This document shows positions 8,570 through 17,130 of a DNA stretch of 64,000 nt, piece after piece. The translations under genes and the position numbers were made by a program. Origin of the DNA: Anaerofustis stercorihominis (GTDB lineage Bacteria > Bacillota > Clostridia > Eubacteriales > Anaerofustaceae); NCBI RefSeq assembly GCF_024623185.1, contig NZ_JANJZK010000006.1:1-64000 (forward strand), given 5' to 3'. A model generated the notes under the pieces. The model made no database searches. It was not told the DNA's origin and saw nothing but the letters and a program-made list of their open reading frames with translations. Numbering within the stretch: the first letter of the stretch is position 1; every line of letters starts with the position of its first letter.

Positions 8570-9127
8570 CTACCTAAATTCTTTTAACATATCGTATAAT
8601 GTGCTTATACTAAGCCCTACAACGTTAAAATAATCGCCTTCGATTTTACTTATGAACTTACCTGCGATACCCTGAACGGCATATCCGCCGGCTTTATCAT
8701 AAGGCTCATTTGTATTTATGTATTCTTCTATCTCTTTATCATCAAGTTCTTTAAATGTTACTTTGGTCTCGACTGCCGTACTGATATTTTTTTCTTTCGT
8801 TATTACAGATATACCGCTTATAACACTGTGAGTTTTTCCCGACAGAAATTTTATCATTTCTCTCGCATCGTCCTTATCTTTTGGCTTCAAAAGAACTCTG
8901 CCGTCTGAGTAAACTACGGTATCGGCACCTATAACAAGTTTATCATTATTATCCTTAAAAACATCATAAGCCTTTAAATAAGCTATATTTTTTAAATTCT
9001 CATAAACGGATAACTCATCATCAAAGACTTCTTCACAATTAGAAACGATAATATCAAAATCTATATCCAGTAATTTTAACAGCTCTTTTCTCCTTGGAGA
9101 AGCCGATGCCAATATAATTTTCTTCAT
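8570..9127 (-). CDS. maf: Maf family nucleoside triphosphate pyrophosphatase
   Basis: Maf proteins hydrolyse non-canonical or modified nucleoside triphosphates to monophosphates and PPi. The signature start ILASASPRRKELL, the GADTVV motif (with catalytic Asp) and YDKAGGYAVQG near the C terminus are present. The 185-residue length is typical. It is the first gene of the minus-strand operon maf-radC-ispD-E1alpha-E1beta-E2-like. Its promoter should lie in the 248-bp divergent spacer shared with dtd. Confidence 0.94.
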   Translation of the reverse strand: MKKIILASASPRRKELLKLLDIDFDIIVSNCEEVFDDELSVYENLKNIAYLKAYDVFKDNNDKLVIGADTVVYSDGRVLLKPKDKDDAREMIKFLSGKTHSVISGISVITKEKNISTAVETKVTFKELDDKEIEEYINTNEPYDKAGGYAVQGIAGKFISKIEGDYFNVVGLSISTLYDMLKEFR

Positions 9128-9259
9128 AAAAACCTCACTTATAGTTACTATACCAAAAAAAGGTTATACTTTCAAGTTTTATAGCTTTTAAAAAGCCCTG
9201 CATTTAAGGACTTCACGGAGTATCGGTTTATATGAAAATCAAATAAAATAAGTGTATAT

Positions 9260-9275
9260 TGTCACATAAATGACA
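9260..9275. promoter_or_regulatory. Candidate operator palindrome TGTCA-N6-TGACA
   Basis: TGTCACATAAATGACA is a perfect 5-bp inverted repeat with a 6-bp spacer in the divergent region between maf and dtd. The regulator is unknown. It could control either transcription unit or be chance. Confidence 0.3.
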
Positions 9276-9375
9276 CAATTTAATATTATAAATATGGACT
9301 TTCATATTTATAGTATGATATAATAAATTTTTGTTAGAAAAGAGAAAAATTTACAAGATAAGGAAATAAATTTTC

Positions 9376-9825
9376 ATGAAAGCTGTTGTTCAGAGAGTAA
9401 AGAGTTCAAAGGTCACTATAAACGGAAAAATAGTCGGAAATATCGACAAAGGTTTTAACGTCCTATTCGGTGCGGAGGGAAATGACACAAAAAAGGACGC
9501 CGATTATCTGGCAAGAAAAATATCAAACCTCAGAGTTTTTGAAGATGAAAACGGCAAAATGAATTTATCCATAAAAGACATAGACGGACAAATGCTTATA
9601 ATATCGCAGTTCACCCTTATTGCGGATACAAAAAAAGGCAACAGACCAAGTTTTGTAAATGCAATGGAACCGAAAGAAGCAAACGAGCTTTATGATTACT
9701 TTATGAAAAAAATAGAAGAAGAAGGTATTTCGGTTAAGCGAGGCATATTCGGAGAAGATATGTTAGTGGATATTGTAAATGACGGTCCCGTTACCATTCT
9801 GTTCGATACCAAAACTAAGGAGTAA
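9376..9825 (+). CDS. dtd: D-aminoacyl-tRNA deacylase
   Basis: Dtd removes D-amino acids wrongly attached to tRNA. The 149-residue protein starts MKAVVQRVKSSKV as usual. It carries the SQFTL motif (SQFTLIADTKKGNRPSF) and a C-terminal NDGPVTI segment corresponding to the NGPVT active-site motif. It is the first gene of a plus-strand group with short gaps: next start at 9831. Confidence 0.95.
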   Translation: MKAVVQRVKSSKVTINGKIVGNIDKGFNVLFGAEGNDTKKDADYLARKISNLRVFEDENGKMNLSIKDIDGQMLIISQFTLIADTKKGNRPSFVNAMEPKEANELYDYFMKKIEEEGISVKRGIFGEDMLVDIVNDGPVTILFDTKTKE

Positions 9826-9830
9826 TCATC

Positions 9831-10358
9831 ATGAGTGAAAAAAGATTAGACGTTCATGAGTTTTTAAAAAATGATTTAATGGTCGAAGACATCTGCAAAA
9901 CCAGAAGGATACTGGGGGTTTTTGAAGATGAAATTTACTGTTATTTCAAAGAGGAAATAGCCAACAACAAATCGGTGACATATTTTATAGATAAGATAAA
10001 TAAAGTACTCCCAATAAAAAAGATAATAGTAAGCGAAATGACCGATGATGATATACAAACATATTTGGTAGACTTCTTTACAAAGCATGATCTGCACTTT
10101 AAATTCGTCACGGATTACAGTGACGAAGACGAAGCCTATATGGTGGTCATATGCAAAGAAGATATACAAAGAGAACCTCTGTTATACGAGACGGACATAC
10201 CGAAGGAGTACCTTAAAAACTTCGGGAAGATATTATGCAAAAAACATACTGCGATACTTAAAGAATTAGACCCCGATATGGTAAACTTCTACAAAAAAGA
10301 AACATTCATATCAAAGGGAAGCTGCTCGGTATGCAGAGAAGAAGAAAGGAATAAATAA
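9831..10358 (+). CDS. Hypothetical protein with C-terminal Cys/His motif
   Basis: I do not recognise this 175-residue soluble protein. It is acidic, with alternating helices and strands. It has a possible zinc site near the end: CKKH (about 140-143) and CSVC (about 165-168). A strong ribosome binding site (AAGGAG) precedes the ATG. It lies 5 bp after dtd and 1 bp before the metallo-hydrolase gene, so it is part of that operon. The position between dtd and a glyoxalase II-like gene gives no firm function. Confidence 0.6.
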   Translation: MSEKRLDVHEFLKNDLMVEDICKTRRILGVFEDEIYCYFKEEIANNKSVTYFIDKINKVLPIKKIIVSEMTDDDIQTYLVDFFTKHDLHFKFVTDYSDEDEAYMVVICKEDIQREPLLYETDIPKEYLKNFGKILCKKHTAILKELDPDMVNFYKKETFISKGSCSVCREEERNK

Positions 10359-10359
10359 T

Positions 10360-10986
10360 ATGGATATAAAATCATTTCAATTAGGTCCGGTCGGAACAAA
10401 CTGTTATATAATAACACAAAACGATAAATCAATAATTATCGACCCGGGTCATAATGACGAAAGACTGCTTGATTATATAAAAAAAGAAAATCTAAACATA
10501 GACAAGATACTCTTAACTCACGGACACTTCGACCATATTGCGGGTGTCGATATGGTAAGAGACGCTACGGGAGCAAAAGTATATATTCATGAGCTGGATA
10601 ATGAAATGCTTCAAAACCCAAATAAAAACGGCTCGGCACTCATGATGGGAATGGGGATAAAAATAAGAGAAGCGGATGAATTCGTATACGAAGGAGAAAA
10701 GATAGACTTCGAAGGAAGTGATATCGAAGTGATATTTACCCCCGGGCATTCTAAAGGCGGAGTGTGCTATAAAATAGACGACGCGGGAGTAATATTCTGC
10801 GGAGATACTCTGTTCTTACGCTCCATAGGAAGGACAGACCTTTACGGAGGCAGTATAGAAGTTCTCGAAAGTTCCATAAGAAATAAAATTTATACTCTTG
10901 ATAAAAATTATACTCTTCTTTCCGGTCACGGCGACCCTACGGATATAGAAGGGGAAAAGAAATACAACGGATTTTTCAGAGAATGA
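10360..10986 (+). CDS. MBL-fold metallo-hydrolase (glyoxalase II-like)
   Basis: The 208-residue protein has the metallo-beta-lactamase fold motifs: THGHFDHIAG (HxHxDH), TPGHSKGGVC, FCGDTLF and SGHGDPT. It starts with FQLGPVGTNCYII, as in the short glyoxalase II-like hydrolases of Firmicutes. The substrate is unknown; a thioester such as S-lactoylglutathione or a bacillithiol analogue is possible. Its last codons overlap the start of the next gene by 4 bp. Confidence 0.88.
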   Translation: MDIKSFQLGPVGTNCYIITQNDKSIIIDPGHNDERLLDYIKKENLNIDKILLTHGHFDHIAGVDMVRDATGAKVYIHELDNEMLQNPNKNGSALMMGMGIKIREADEFVYEGEKIDFEGSDIEVIFTPGHSKGGVCYKIDDAGVIFCGDTLFLRSIGRTDLYGGSIEVLESSIRNKIYTLDKNYTLLSGHGDPTDIEGEKKYNGFFRE

Positions 10987-12350
10987 TGAACATTCAAATT
11001 GACAAAACAATAAAAGAAATTCACGTTCGTGAAATACTTCAGCTATTTTACCCTGATAAGTATAAAGACATAAAAATGAAATTATACTCTCAGGGTAATT
11101 TTGTATATTTAGAGTATAAAGATAAAATATATAAAGAAGAGATAAATATATCCTTAAAAAACGCAACAAAAAAAGCGGTCTACAACGCCTTAAAAGAAGA
11201 AACCCATAAAATTTTTCCCTACGGTATACTTACAGGGGTAAAGCCTATAAATATCCTGGATTTATATAAGGATAAAAGCAGAGAAGAACTGATAGATATA
11301 CTTAGAAACGATTATATTATGGACATAAATAAAATAGAACTCCTGCTTAAAACAAAGGAAATTCAAAAAGAGCTTATTGACGATAACAAATCAAGTCTTT
11401 ATATACATATCCCCTTCTGCCCCGCAAAATGTTCTTACTGCTCTTTTCCCTCAAAGATATGCAAAAGTAACGATACCGTTTTAGATAATTATGTAAACTG
11501 CCTTATAAGAGAAATAGAGATGATATCGGAAGTGATAAATAAAAATGATGTCATTTTAGACAGTATCTATATAGGCGGAGGAACTCCCGGGATATTAAAT
11601 GAAGAACTTACACATAAGCTTATAAGCTCCATTTTAAAAAATATAATCAAAGATAAAAATATCGAATTTACTTACGAACTCGGGCGTGCGGATATGTTTA
11701 CAAAAGAAAAGCTCAGTATATTAAATAACAATAAGGTAAACAGGGTCTGCTTAAACCCTCAGTCAATGAGTAAAGACGTCCTTTATAACTTTAACAGAGA
11801 TATATCTCCCGATGTATTCTATAAAGCAGCAGACCTTATAAAACAATATAACTTCACACTAAACTCCGACCTAATAATGGGGCTTAATTCAGACAGTATT
11901 TCGGATTTTATAAATGAAGTAAAGACACTGATAGATTTAGAAGCGGATAATATTACTATCCATACCTTATCTCTTAAAAGGTCGAGTGATATGGATAATA
12001 TAAAATACGAAGATAAAGACTTTTACCAAGTTCAAAAAGGATGTTTTGATATACTTGATAAAAACGGATATTATCCTTATTATCTTTATAAGCAAAAACA
12101 AAGCCTATGTATGGGAGAAAACGTCGGATTTTCAAAAAAAGGCAGAGAATGTATTTATAACATCAAAACAATGAAAAACAAAAGCACCATACTTGCCCTC
12201 GGTGCCGGAGGTGCGGGCAAAGTATTCGATAAAACGAACGATAAGACATACCGAGTAGACACGACTAAGGATACCAATATTTATATAAGAGATATAGATG
12301 AAATAATAAAGAGAAAAACTGAAGAATACAATGAATACTTAAATATTTAA
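10983..12350 (+). CDS. hemZ: Radical SAM protein, HemZ-like coproporphyrinogen dehydrogenase family
   Basis: The protein (455 residues) has the radical SAM cluster motif CPAKCSYC (Cys146, Cys150, Cys153) and the following GGGTPG segment (IYIGGGTPGI), as in HemN/HemZ proteins. The N-terminal region of about 130 residues before the cluster matches the HemZ subgroup. HemZ is annotated as oxygen-independent coproporphyrinogen III oxidase, but members often occur in organisms without heme synthesis, so the real reaction is uncertain. The gene overlaps the MBL hydrolase by 4 bp. Confidence 0.8.
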   Translation: MMNIQIDKTIKEIHVREILQLFYPDKYKDIKMKLYSQGNFVYLEYKDKIYKEEINISLKNATKKAVYNALKEETHKIFPYGILTGVKPINILDLYKDKSREELIDILRNDYIMDINKIELLLKTKEIQKELIDDNKSSLYIHIPFCPAKCSYCSFPSKICKSNDTVLDNYVNCLIREIEMISEVINKNDVILDSIYIGGGTPGILNEELTHKLISSILKNIIKDKNIEFTYELGRADMFTKEKLSILNNNKVNRVCLNPQSMSKDVLYNFNRDISPDVFYKAADLIKQYNFTLNSDLIMGLNSDSISDFINEVKTLIDLEADNITIHTLSLKRSSDMDNIKYEDKDFYQVQKGCFDILDKNGYYPYYLYKQKQSLCMGENVGFSKKGRECIYNIKTMKNKSTILALGAGGAGKVFDKTNDKTYRVDTTKDTNIYIRDIDEIIKRKTEEYNEYLNI

Positions 12351-12393
12351 AACAAGCTTTAATTTATTTAAAAGGATACACAAGGAGAAAACT

Positions 12394-12750
12394 GTGTCAT
12401 ATAAAGATGATATACATAAATTTATAAAAGAAAATTATCATATCGAAGCGGATCATCCGTGGGAGAAGACTCCCGACTACGAAGTTTTCAGGCCTAATCA
12501 TAACAACAAATGGTTTGCTCTGGTAATGAACATCGAAAAAAAGAGACTAAATATCAAAGGGGAAGGCAGTATCGACACAATAAACTTAAAATGTCCTCCC
12601 GAAATCATAGGTTCTCTTAGGAATGAAAAGGGTATCCTTCCCGCTTATCATATGAATAAAGAACACTGGATAACCGTATTATTGGACGGGACTTACCCTT
12701 TGGAAAATATTTATGACTTGATAGAGATAAGTTATGATTTAACCAAATAA
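12394..12750 (+). CDS. MmcQ/YjbR family protein
   Basis: The 118-residue protein has the CyaY-like YjbR layout: a short N-terminal helix, then HPWEKTPDYEVFRP, NNKWFALVM and a C-terminal HWITVLLDG...LIEISYDLT. It uses a GTG start, chosen because AAGGAG lies 7 bases upstream. The family is often called DNA-binding, but its function is not settled. A terminator follows. Confidence 0.8.
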   Translation: MSYKDDIHKFIKENYHIEADHPWEKTPDYEVFRPNHNNKWFALVMNIEKKRLNIKGEGSIDTINLKCPPEIIGSLRNEKGILPAYHMNKEHWITVLLDGTYPLENIYDLIEISYDLTK

Positions 12751-12774
12751 ACTGTTTACATATAAATAACATTA

Positions 12775-12795
12775 AAAAACGCCCTTAGGCGTTTT
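12775..12795. terminator. Bidirectional terminator
   Basis: AAAAACGCC / GGCGTTTT stem with loop CTTA, followed by a T-rich run. It lies between the convergent MmcQ/YjbR and NfeD-like genes. Confidence 0.85.
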
Positions 12796-12798
12796 ATT

Positions 12799-13395
12799 TT
12801 ATTCCACGACTACGCATGTATCGCTGAGAGAATTCGTTATCTTTACTTTAGAACCTTTACGAAGAGTCACTTCAGCATTGGTTACGGCTTCAAACTCGAT
12901 GACTTCATCATTGATAGAAACCCTTACTTTTCCCATAGCTCCTCTTTTAGCTTTTATATCCTTATAAACTAAGGCTTCCAGCCCTACTGTATTTGCGGAA
13001 AATATAGCGTCGTGTTTGACCATAAGGTCTATGGCATACTCAACAAGAGCAAATATAACAAGCCCCGTAAGTCCCAAAAGAAAACTTATCACTACGCTGG
13101 GTTTCATCGTGATATGATTTGCAAGGGTCTGTATACCCATAAACCCGAATACCAGAAGAAATCCCGAAAATGTGAATATCGAAAAATATCTTACAGTAAG
13201 AGATTTACTGAGCTGACTTTGGCTTAAAGTCAGTATCTTAGGAGTATTGTTCTGAACTATATTCTCATCCAAGTTCGGTTTTCCCTTATTATCCATTAAT
13301 TTCTTTATCTTTAGAAGAGCGAAAATAAGTATTCCCGCCAAAGCAAGATACACTGAAAATGTATATATTAATTTCAGTAATTTTGGTGTAATCAT
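12799..13395 (-). CDS. NfeD-like membrane protein with C-terminal OB domain
   Basis: An N-terminal membrane helix (about 5-28), two more central hydrophobic helices (about 70-125) and a C-terminal small beta domain (about 138-198: GLEALVYKDIKAKRGAMGKV) give the arrangement of NfeD-like proteins. The ATG at 13395 is preferred because AGGAAG stands 8 bases before it; an in-frame GTG nine bases further upstream overlaps that site. It is the last gene of recJ-apt-nfeD. The role is probably membrane-associated, linked to proteolysis or membrane microdomains in relatives, but unproven here. Confidence 0.65.
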   Translation of the reverse strand: MITPKLLKLIYTFSVYLALAGILIFALLKIKKLMDNKGKPNLDENIVQNNTPKILTLSQSQLSKSLTVRYFSIFTFSGFLLVFGFMGIQTLANHITMKPSVVISFLLGLTGLVIFALVEYAIDLMVKHDAIFSANTVGLEALVYKDIKAKRGAMGKVRVSINDEVIEFEAVTNAEVTLRKGSKVKITNSLSDTCVVVE

Positions 13396-13412
13396 ATAAA
13401 TCACTTCCTACC

Positions 13413-13928
13413 TTAAAATTCGTATTGAACCAATGTTTTTACATCGTAGCCCTTTAATTTATCTCTTCCGTTCAGACCCGTAAGTTCCATTAAAGATACA
13501 ATGGAAACTATCTCTCCGCCAAGCATTTCTATGGCTTTAGCACTTGCCTGTAAAGTCCCTCCGGTTGCAATAAGGTCATCTATTATTACGACTTTGTCAC
13601 CCTTTTTTATCGCATCCTTATGTATCTCAATAGTGTCAGTCCCGTACTCAAGGTCATAAGTATAGCTTATGGTTTCAGCCGGAAGTTTTCCGGGCTTTCT
13701 TACGGGAACGAAACCCGCTCCTATTTTATAAGCTACAGCGGTACCGAAGATAAATCCTCTAGACTCCGGTCCGACTATCAAATCCACTTCACCGTCTATC
13801 AAATCGCATAACGCATTTATTGTATAATTTAGAGCTTCTTTATCTTTTACAAGAGTCGTTATATCTTTAAAGCTTATACCCTCTTTCGGAAAATCCTCTA
13901 TTACTCTTATCTTTTCTTTTAAATCCAT
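13413..13928 (-). CDS. apt: Adenine phosphoribosyltransferase
   Basis: Apt makes AMP from adenine and PRPP in purine salvage. The PRPP-binding motif [14 protein letters not shown], the [11 protein letters not shown] motif and the start [15 protein letters not shown] are all characteristic; 171 residues is the normal length. It is directly downstream of recJ (10-bp gap), a frequent arrangement in Firmicutes, with a GTAGGGG ribosome binding site. Confidence 0.96.
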   Translation of the reverse strand: MDLKEKIRVIEDFPKEGISFKDITTLVKDKEALNYTINALCDLIDGEVDLIVGPESRGFIFGTAVAYKIGAGFVPVRKPGKLPAETISYTYDLEYGTDTIEIHKDAIKKGDKVVIIDDLIATGGTLQASAKAIEMLGGEIVSIVSLMELTGLNGRDKLKGYDVKTLVQYEF

Positions 13929-13938
13929 ATTTAATCCC

Positions 13939-16320
13939 CTACCTGTTATTTAACTTTTTCATTATTTTAGTTTTTTCTATATCGCTTTTTGAATTTACTT
14001 TTTTAAACGACAAGCTTAGTTTATCATTTTCCAAAGAATAATTCAATATATTCATTTCTTTCATTATGTCGAGTGCAAGCCTTACCGTAAAATAATTTAT
14101 CTCGACGTCGCTTTCATTCCTTATATTATTGATAAACTCATATATATTATTACCCGTTATTTTTAAAAGTTTAAATTTCCTGTAAAGATATAAAAAGAAA
14201 GTTCTCGTTATTTTAACGCTTCTCATTGGCTTTGATGTCTTTAAATATTTTATCTTTGCACTCTTATAAACTTCGCTTTCATAATCGTTAAACTCGGGTC
14301 TGTCAAGTATAACGACTTCATCTTCCCCTATCTCACTTACGGGAAGCACCAGTACATTTATTTTGTTTTCCTCTTTTTCAAGTTCATTATAAGATATCTT
14401 ATAATCATAATTTTTAAATCTCAGATATTTTATGAGTCTTAAAAAAGTGTCTCTATTATATATTATTAAGACTTTGTCTTTATATTCTTCGATTATCGTT
14501 TCAAACGAATAAGGAAGCTTTTCTTCTTCGGGATAAAAGTAATCCTCATTATCTAAATTCTTTATAAAATTATTGTAATAAGCCTTGTCATACTCTTTTA
14601 GATCCACATCGTGATAATCCATATCCTTTATTTCAAACTGGAGTTTTTCGTTTCCCTTATAGGAGTTCACTGACATCGTGAAGACTATATCAAATGACTT
14701 AGTAAAATCATAATCTCTAACGTAATGCCCCATGGAAAAACCTATTGCATCATAATAATTTCCGTTATAAAGGACGCTGAATTTAAGATGAGTTCCGTCC
14801 TTACCTATGGCTCTTACATTGGTAAGCTTCACATCTCTTAAACATAATATACTTCTGGAATTGCCTATCCCGAAAGGAGCAAACCTCTCAAGTTCCAAAG
14901 AAGTCTTTACATTTAAGTTTGAAGGGATTGCCGGTGTATCATAGTAAACTCTTTTATAAAATAAGTTTTCTATTTTCCTTTTTTTTGCATATTCGTTTGT
15001 TTCTTCGATCAACCTGCCCAAATTTTCTCTTTCGATACTAAACCCCGCGGCGGCACTGTGACCACCGAATTTAGAAAACAATTCTCTGCTGTTATTAAGA
15101 CATTTAAATATGTCAAATCCCGTTATACTCCTGCATGAAGCTTTTATAAGTCCGTCCTCCGTGTCACTCATTATGACAACGGGACGATTATATTTATCGC
15201 ATATTTTACTTGCCGCAACTCCCATTACCCCCTCATTGAAATCTTCTCCGTAAACATATAGTATCAACGAGGTTTCAAGTAAGTCATTTTCCTTTATGTA
15301 CTCTTCGCTTTTTTTAAATATACTTTCCTCTATATCTTTTCTTTGATTATTGTACTCACATAGCTCATGGGATAAAATATCTATTTCCTTTTCGTCCTCG
15401 CTTAGGAATAACCTGACCGCTTTTTTCGCATCATCAAGCCTCCCCGCGGCATTTATCCTCGGACCTATCTGAAAACCGATGTTACCGCAGCTTAACTTAT
15501 TCTTATCCAAATCGGATTTTTTAATCAGAGCATTCAAGCCCTTGTTATTTGTTTTTTTAATCAGCTCAAGCCCAAGAGACGCTATTGTCCTGTTTTCGCT
15601 TTTTAATGATACTATGTCTGCTATGGTACCTATCATGGCAAAAACGAGTATTTCCGATATATCAAAATCAAGCTCGAAGAATTTTACTGCCGCACAGGCA
15701 ATCTTAAAAGCAACCCCCGCACCGCATAACTCGCTGAAAGGGTAATTATCGCCCTCTACCTTAGGATTTATGATTGCATAAGCCTCAGGCAGCACTTCGG
15801 GGGGAGTATGGTGGTCGGTGATTATTATATCTATACCGCTATCTTTTAATATCTCCACTTCTTCCACGGAAGTTATCCCGTTATCCGTAGTTATGACGAG
15901 GGAAGGCTCTTCATCTATTATCATCTCCATGCTTTCGTCACTCAGTCCGTAACCGTTCGTGAACCTGTTTGGTATTATGATTTTTGTATCTATCTTCATG
16001 AAGCTTAAAACTTTATAAAGGATAATGCTTGAAGTCACACCGTCGCAGTCGTAATCGGAAAATATAACGACTTTCTGTTTATATTCCATAACTTCCTTTA
16101 ATCTTTCCATTACCTTTTTCATATCCTTAAACAGAAAAGGGTCGTAAAGGTCGGATATGTTCGGATTTAAGTAAGTCTCAACTTCCCCGAAAGCACTAAA
16201 TCCTTTTATGCTCAAAAGGAGTGCACTCAAATAAGATATATCGAATTGCTTGGTTAAATTATCTATAAAATCATAGTTTATATTGTCTGATGTCTTTTGT
16301 TTAAATATTTTATATTCCAC
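13939..16320 (-). CDS. recJ: Single-stranded-DNA-specific exonuclease RecJ
   Basis: RecJ degrades single-stranded DNA 5'-3' in recombination and repair. The DHH-family motifs are clear: [25 protein letters not shown], and the DHHA1 segment [12 protein letters not shown]. At 793 residues it is longer than the E. coli enzyme, as usual in Firmicutes, because of a C-terminal extension. A GTG start is inferred: AAGGAATG lies just before GTGGAATAT, and no ATG fits. Confidence 0.95.
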   Translation of the reverse strand: MEYKIFKQKTSDNINYDFIDNLTKQFDISYLSALLLSIKGFSAFGEVETYLNPNISDLYDPFLFKDMKKVMERLKEVMEYKQKVVIFSDYDCDGVTSSIILYKVLSFMKIDTKIIIPNRFTNGYGLSDESMEMIIDEEPSLVITTDNGITSVEEVEILKDSGIDIIITDHHTPPEVLPEAYAIINPKVEGDNYPFSELCGAGVAFKIACAAVKFFELDFDISEILVFAMIGTIADIVSLKSENRTIASLGLELIKKTNNKGLNALIKKSDLDKNKLSCGNIGFQIGPRINAAGRLDDAKKAVRLFLSEDEKEIDILSHELCEYNNQRKDIEESIFKKSEEYIKENDLLETSLILYVYGEDFNEGVMGVAASKICDKYNRPVVIMSDTEDGLIKASCRSITGFDIFKCLNNSRELFSKFGGHSAAAGFSIERENLGRLIEETNEYAKKRKIENLFYKRVYYDTPAIPSNLNVKTSLELERFAPFGIGNSRSILCLRDVKLTNVRAIGKDGTHLKFSVLYNGNYYDAIGFSMGHYVRDYDFTKSFDIVFTMSVNSYKGNEKLQFEIKDMDYHDVDLKEYDKAYYNNFIKNLDNEDYFYPEEEKLPYSFETIIEEYKDKVLIIYNRDTFLRLIKYLRFKNYDYKISYNELEKEENKINVLVLPVSEIGEDEVVILDRPEFNDYESEVYKSAKIKYLKTSKPMRSVKITRTFFLYLYRKFKLLKITGNNIYEFINNIRNESDVEINYFTVRLALDIMKEMNILNYSLENDKLSLSFKKVNSKSDIEKTKIMKKLNNR

Positions 16321-16448
16321 TATTTACATTCCTTAAAAAAATATATATAGATTTTAACACATAATAATAAAAATTGTAATGAATTGAGTGAGAAAGTAAT
16401 AAATATTTAATATAAGAAATTATAAGAAATAACGAAAGGAATTTTATC

Positions 16449-16823
16449 ATGACGAATAGTAACAATATGAATAGCTTACTTCATGCGGTCATACTTGGAA
16501 GTATTTTCGCAGTCATAAGCGTGTTTATTTTCTCTCTTTTAATGTACTTTTTTGACTTCCCCGTAAGCGTACAGTCGGGAGGTCTTTATATCCTGCTTAA
16601 TTTAAGTCTGTTTATAGCAAGCGTCCATGCGGGAAGAAGAACGAGTGCAAAGGGATATCTCTACGGCTTGTTCAGCGGACTTATATTTATAGTTCTCCTG
16701 CTTTTAATAAATCTTTTGATAAGCGAAGGTACATTCAGCATAATGACATTTTTCTTAAAAATGCCTGTGCTTCTTTTGGTATCTCTCATAGGAGGTATTT
16801 TCGGAGCCAATCTTCGTAAATAA
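16449..16823 (+). CDS. TIGR04086-type small membrane protein
   Basis: The 124-residue protein consists of four hydrophobic helices with little else, and a GRRTSAKGYLYGLFSG loop between helices 2 and 3. This matches the small four-helix membrane proteins (TIGR04086/YrzE type) common in Clostridia, of unknown function. It is a single plus-strand gene between two minus-strand operons with ribosome binding site AAAGGA. A strong hairpin follows. Confidence 0.7.
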   Translation: MTNSNNMNSLLHAVILGSIFAVISVFIFSLLMYFFDFPVSVQSGGLYILLNLSLFIASVHAGRRTSAKGYLYGLFSGLIFIVLLLLINLLISEGTFSIMTFFLKMPVLLLVSLIGGIFGANLRK

Positions 16824-16886
16824 AATATTTTTATCGTCTCCTAAAAATTAATATATTTAATTTTTATTTTTCCATACTCTAAAAAA

Positions 16887-16906
16887 ACCGCGCTCAAAAG
16901 CGCGGT
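16887..16906. terminator. Bidirectional terminator
   Basis: ACCGCGCT / AGCGCGGT stem with loop CAAA and an A-run on the left. It serves the DUF896 gene on minus and probably the membrane protein on plus. Confidence 0.8.
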
Positions 16907-16909
16907 AAT

Positions 16910-17128
16910 TTAGTTTTTATTCTTTTTATTGAATTCTTTAATGGGAACTTTGCTCCCGTCTTCTTTTTCTACGACTATACTGTCTACGGTGCTTTTAAAA
17001 TTTTTCCTAATGTTACCCAGATAGATTTTATACAGTTCCTGCTGTTCTTTTAATTCTTCCTCTGTAAGACCTTCTGCCTTTTTCTTTTTTGCAAGGAAGT
17101 TTATCCTGTCAATATGCTTCTTATCCAT
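16910..17128 (-). CDS. DUF896 (YnzC-like) small protein
   Basis: The 72-residue product starts MDKKHIDRINFLAKKKKAEG, followed by LTEEELKEQQELYKIYLGNIR. This is the two-helix signature of DUF896 proteins; one Bacillus member is an SOS-region protein. The start at 17128 is chosen because GAGGAA lies just upstream and it follows the aspS stop by 2 bp. A longer reading frame running into aspS has no family similarity. The function is unknown. Confidence 0.85.
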   Translation of the reverse strand: MDKKHIDRINFLAKKKKAEGLTEEELKEQQELYKIYLGNIRKNFKSTVDSIVVEKEDGSKVPIKEFNKKNKN

Positions 17129-17130
17129 TT

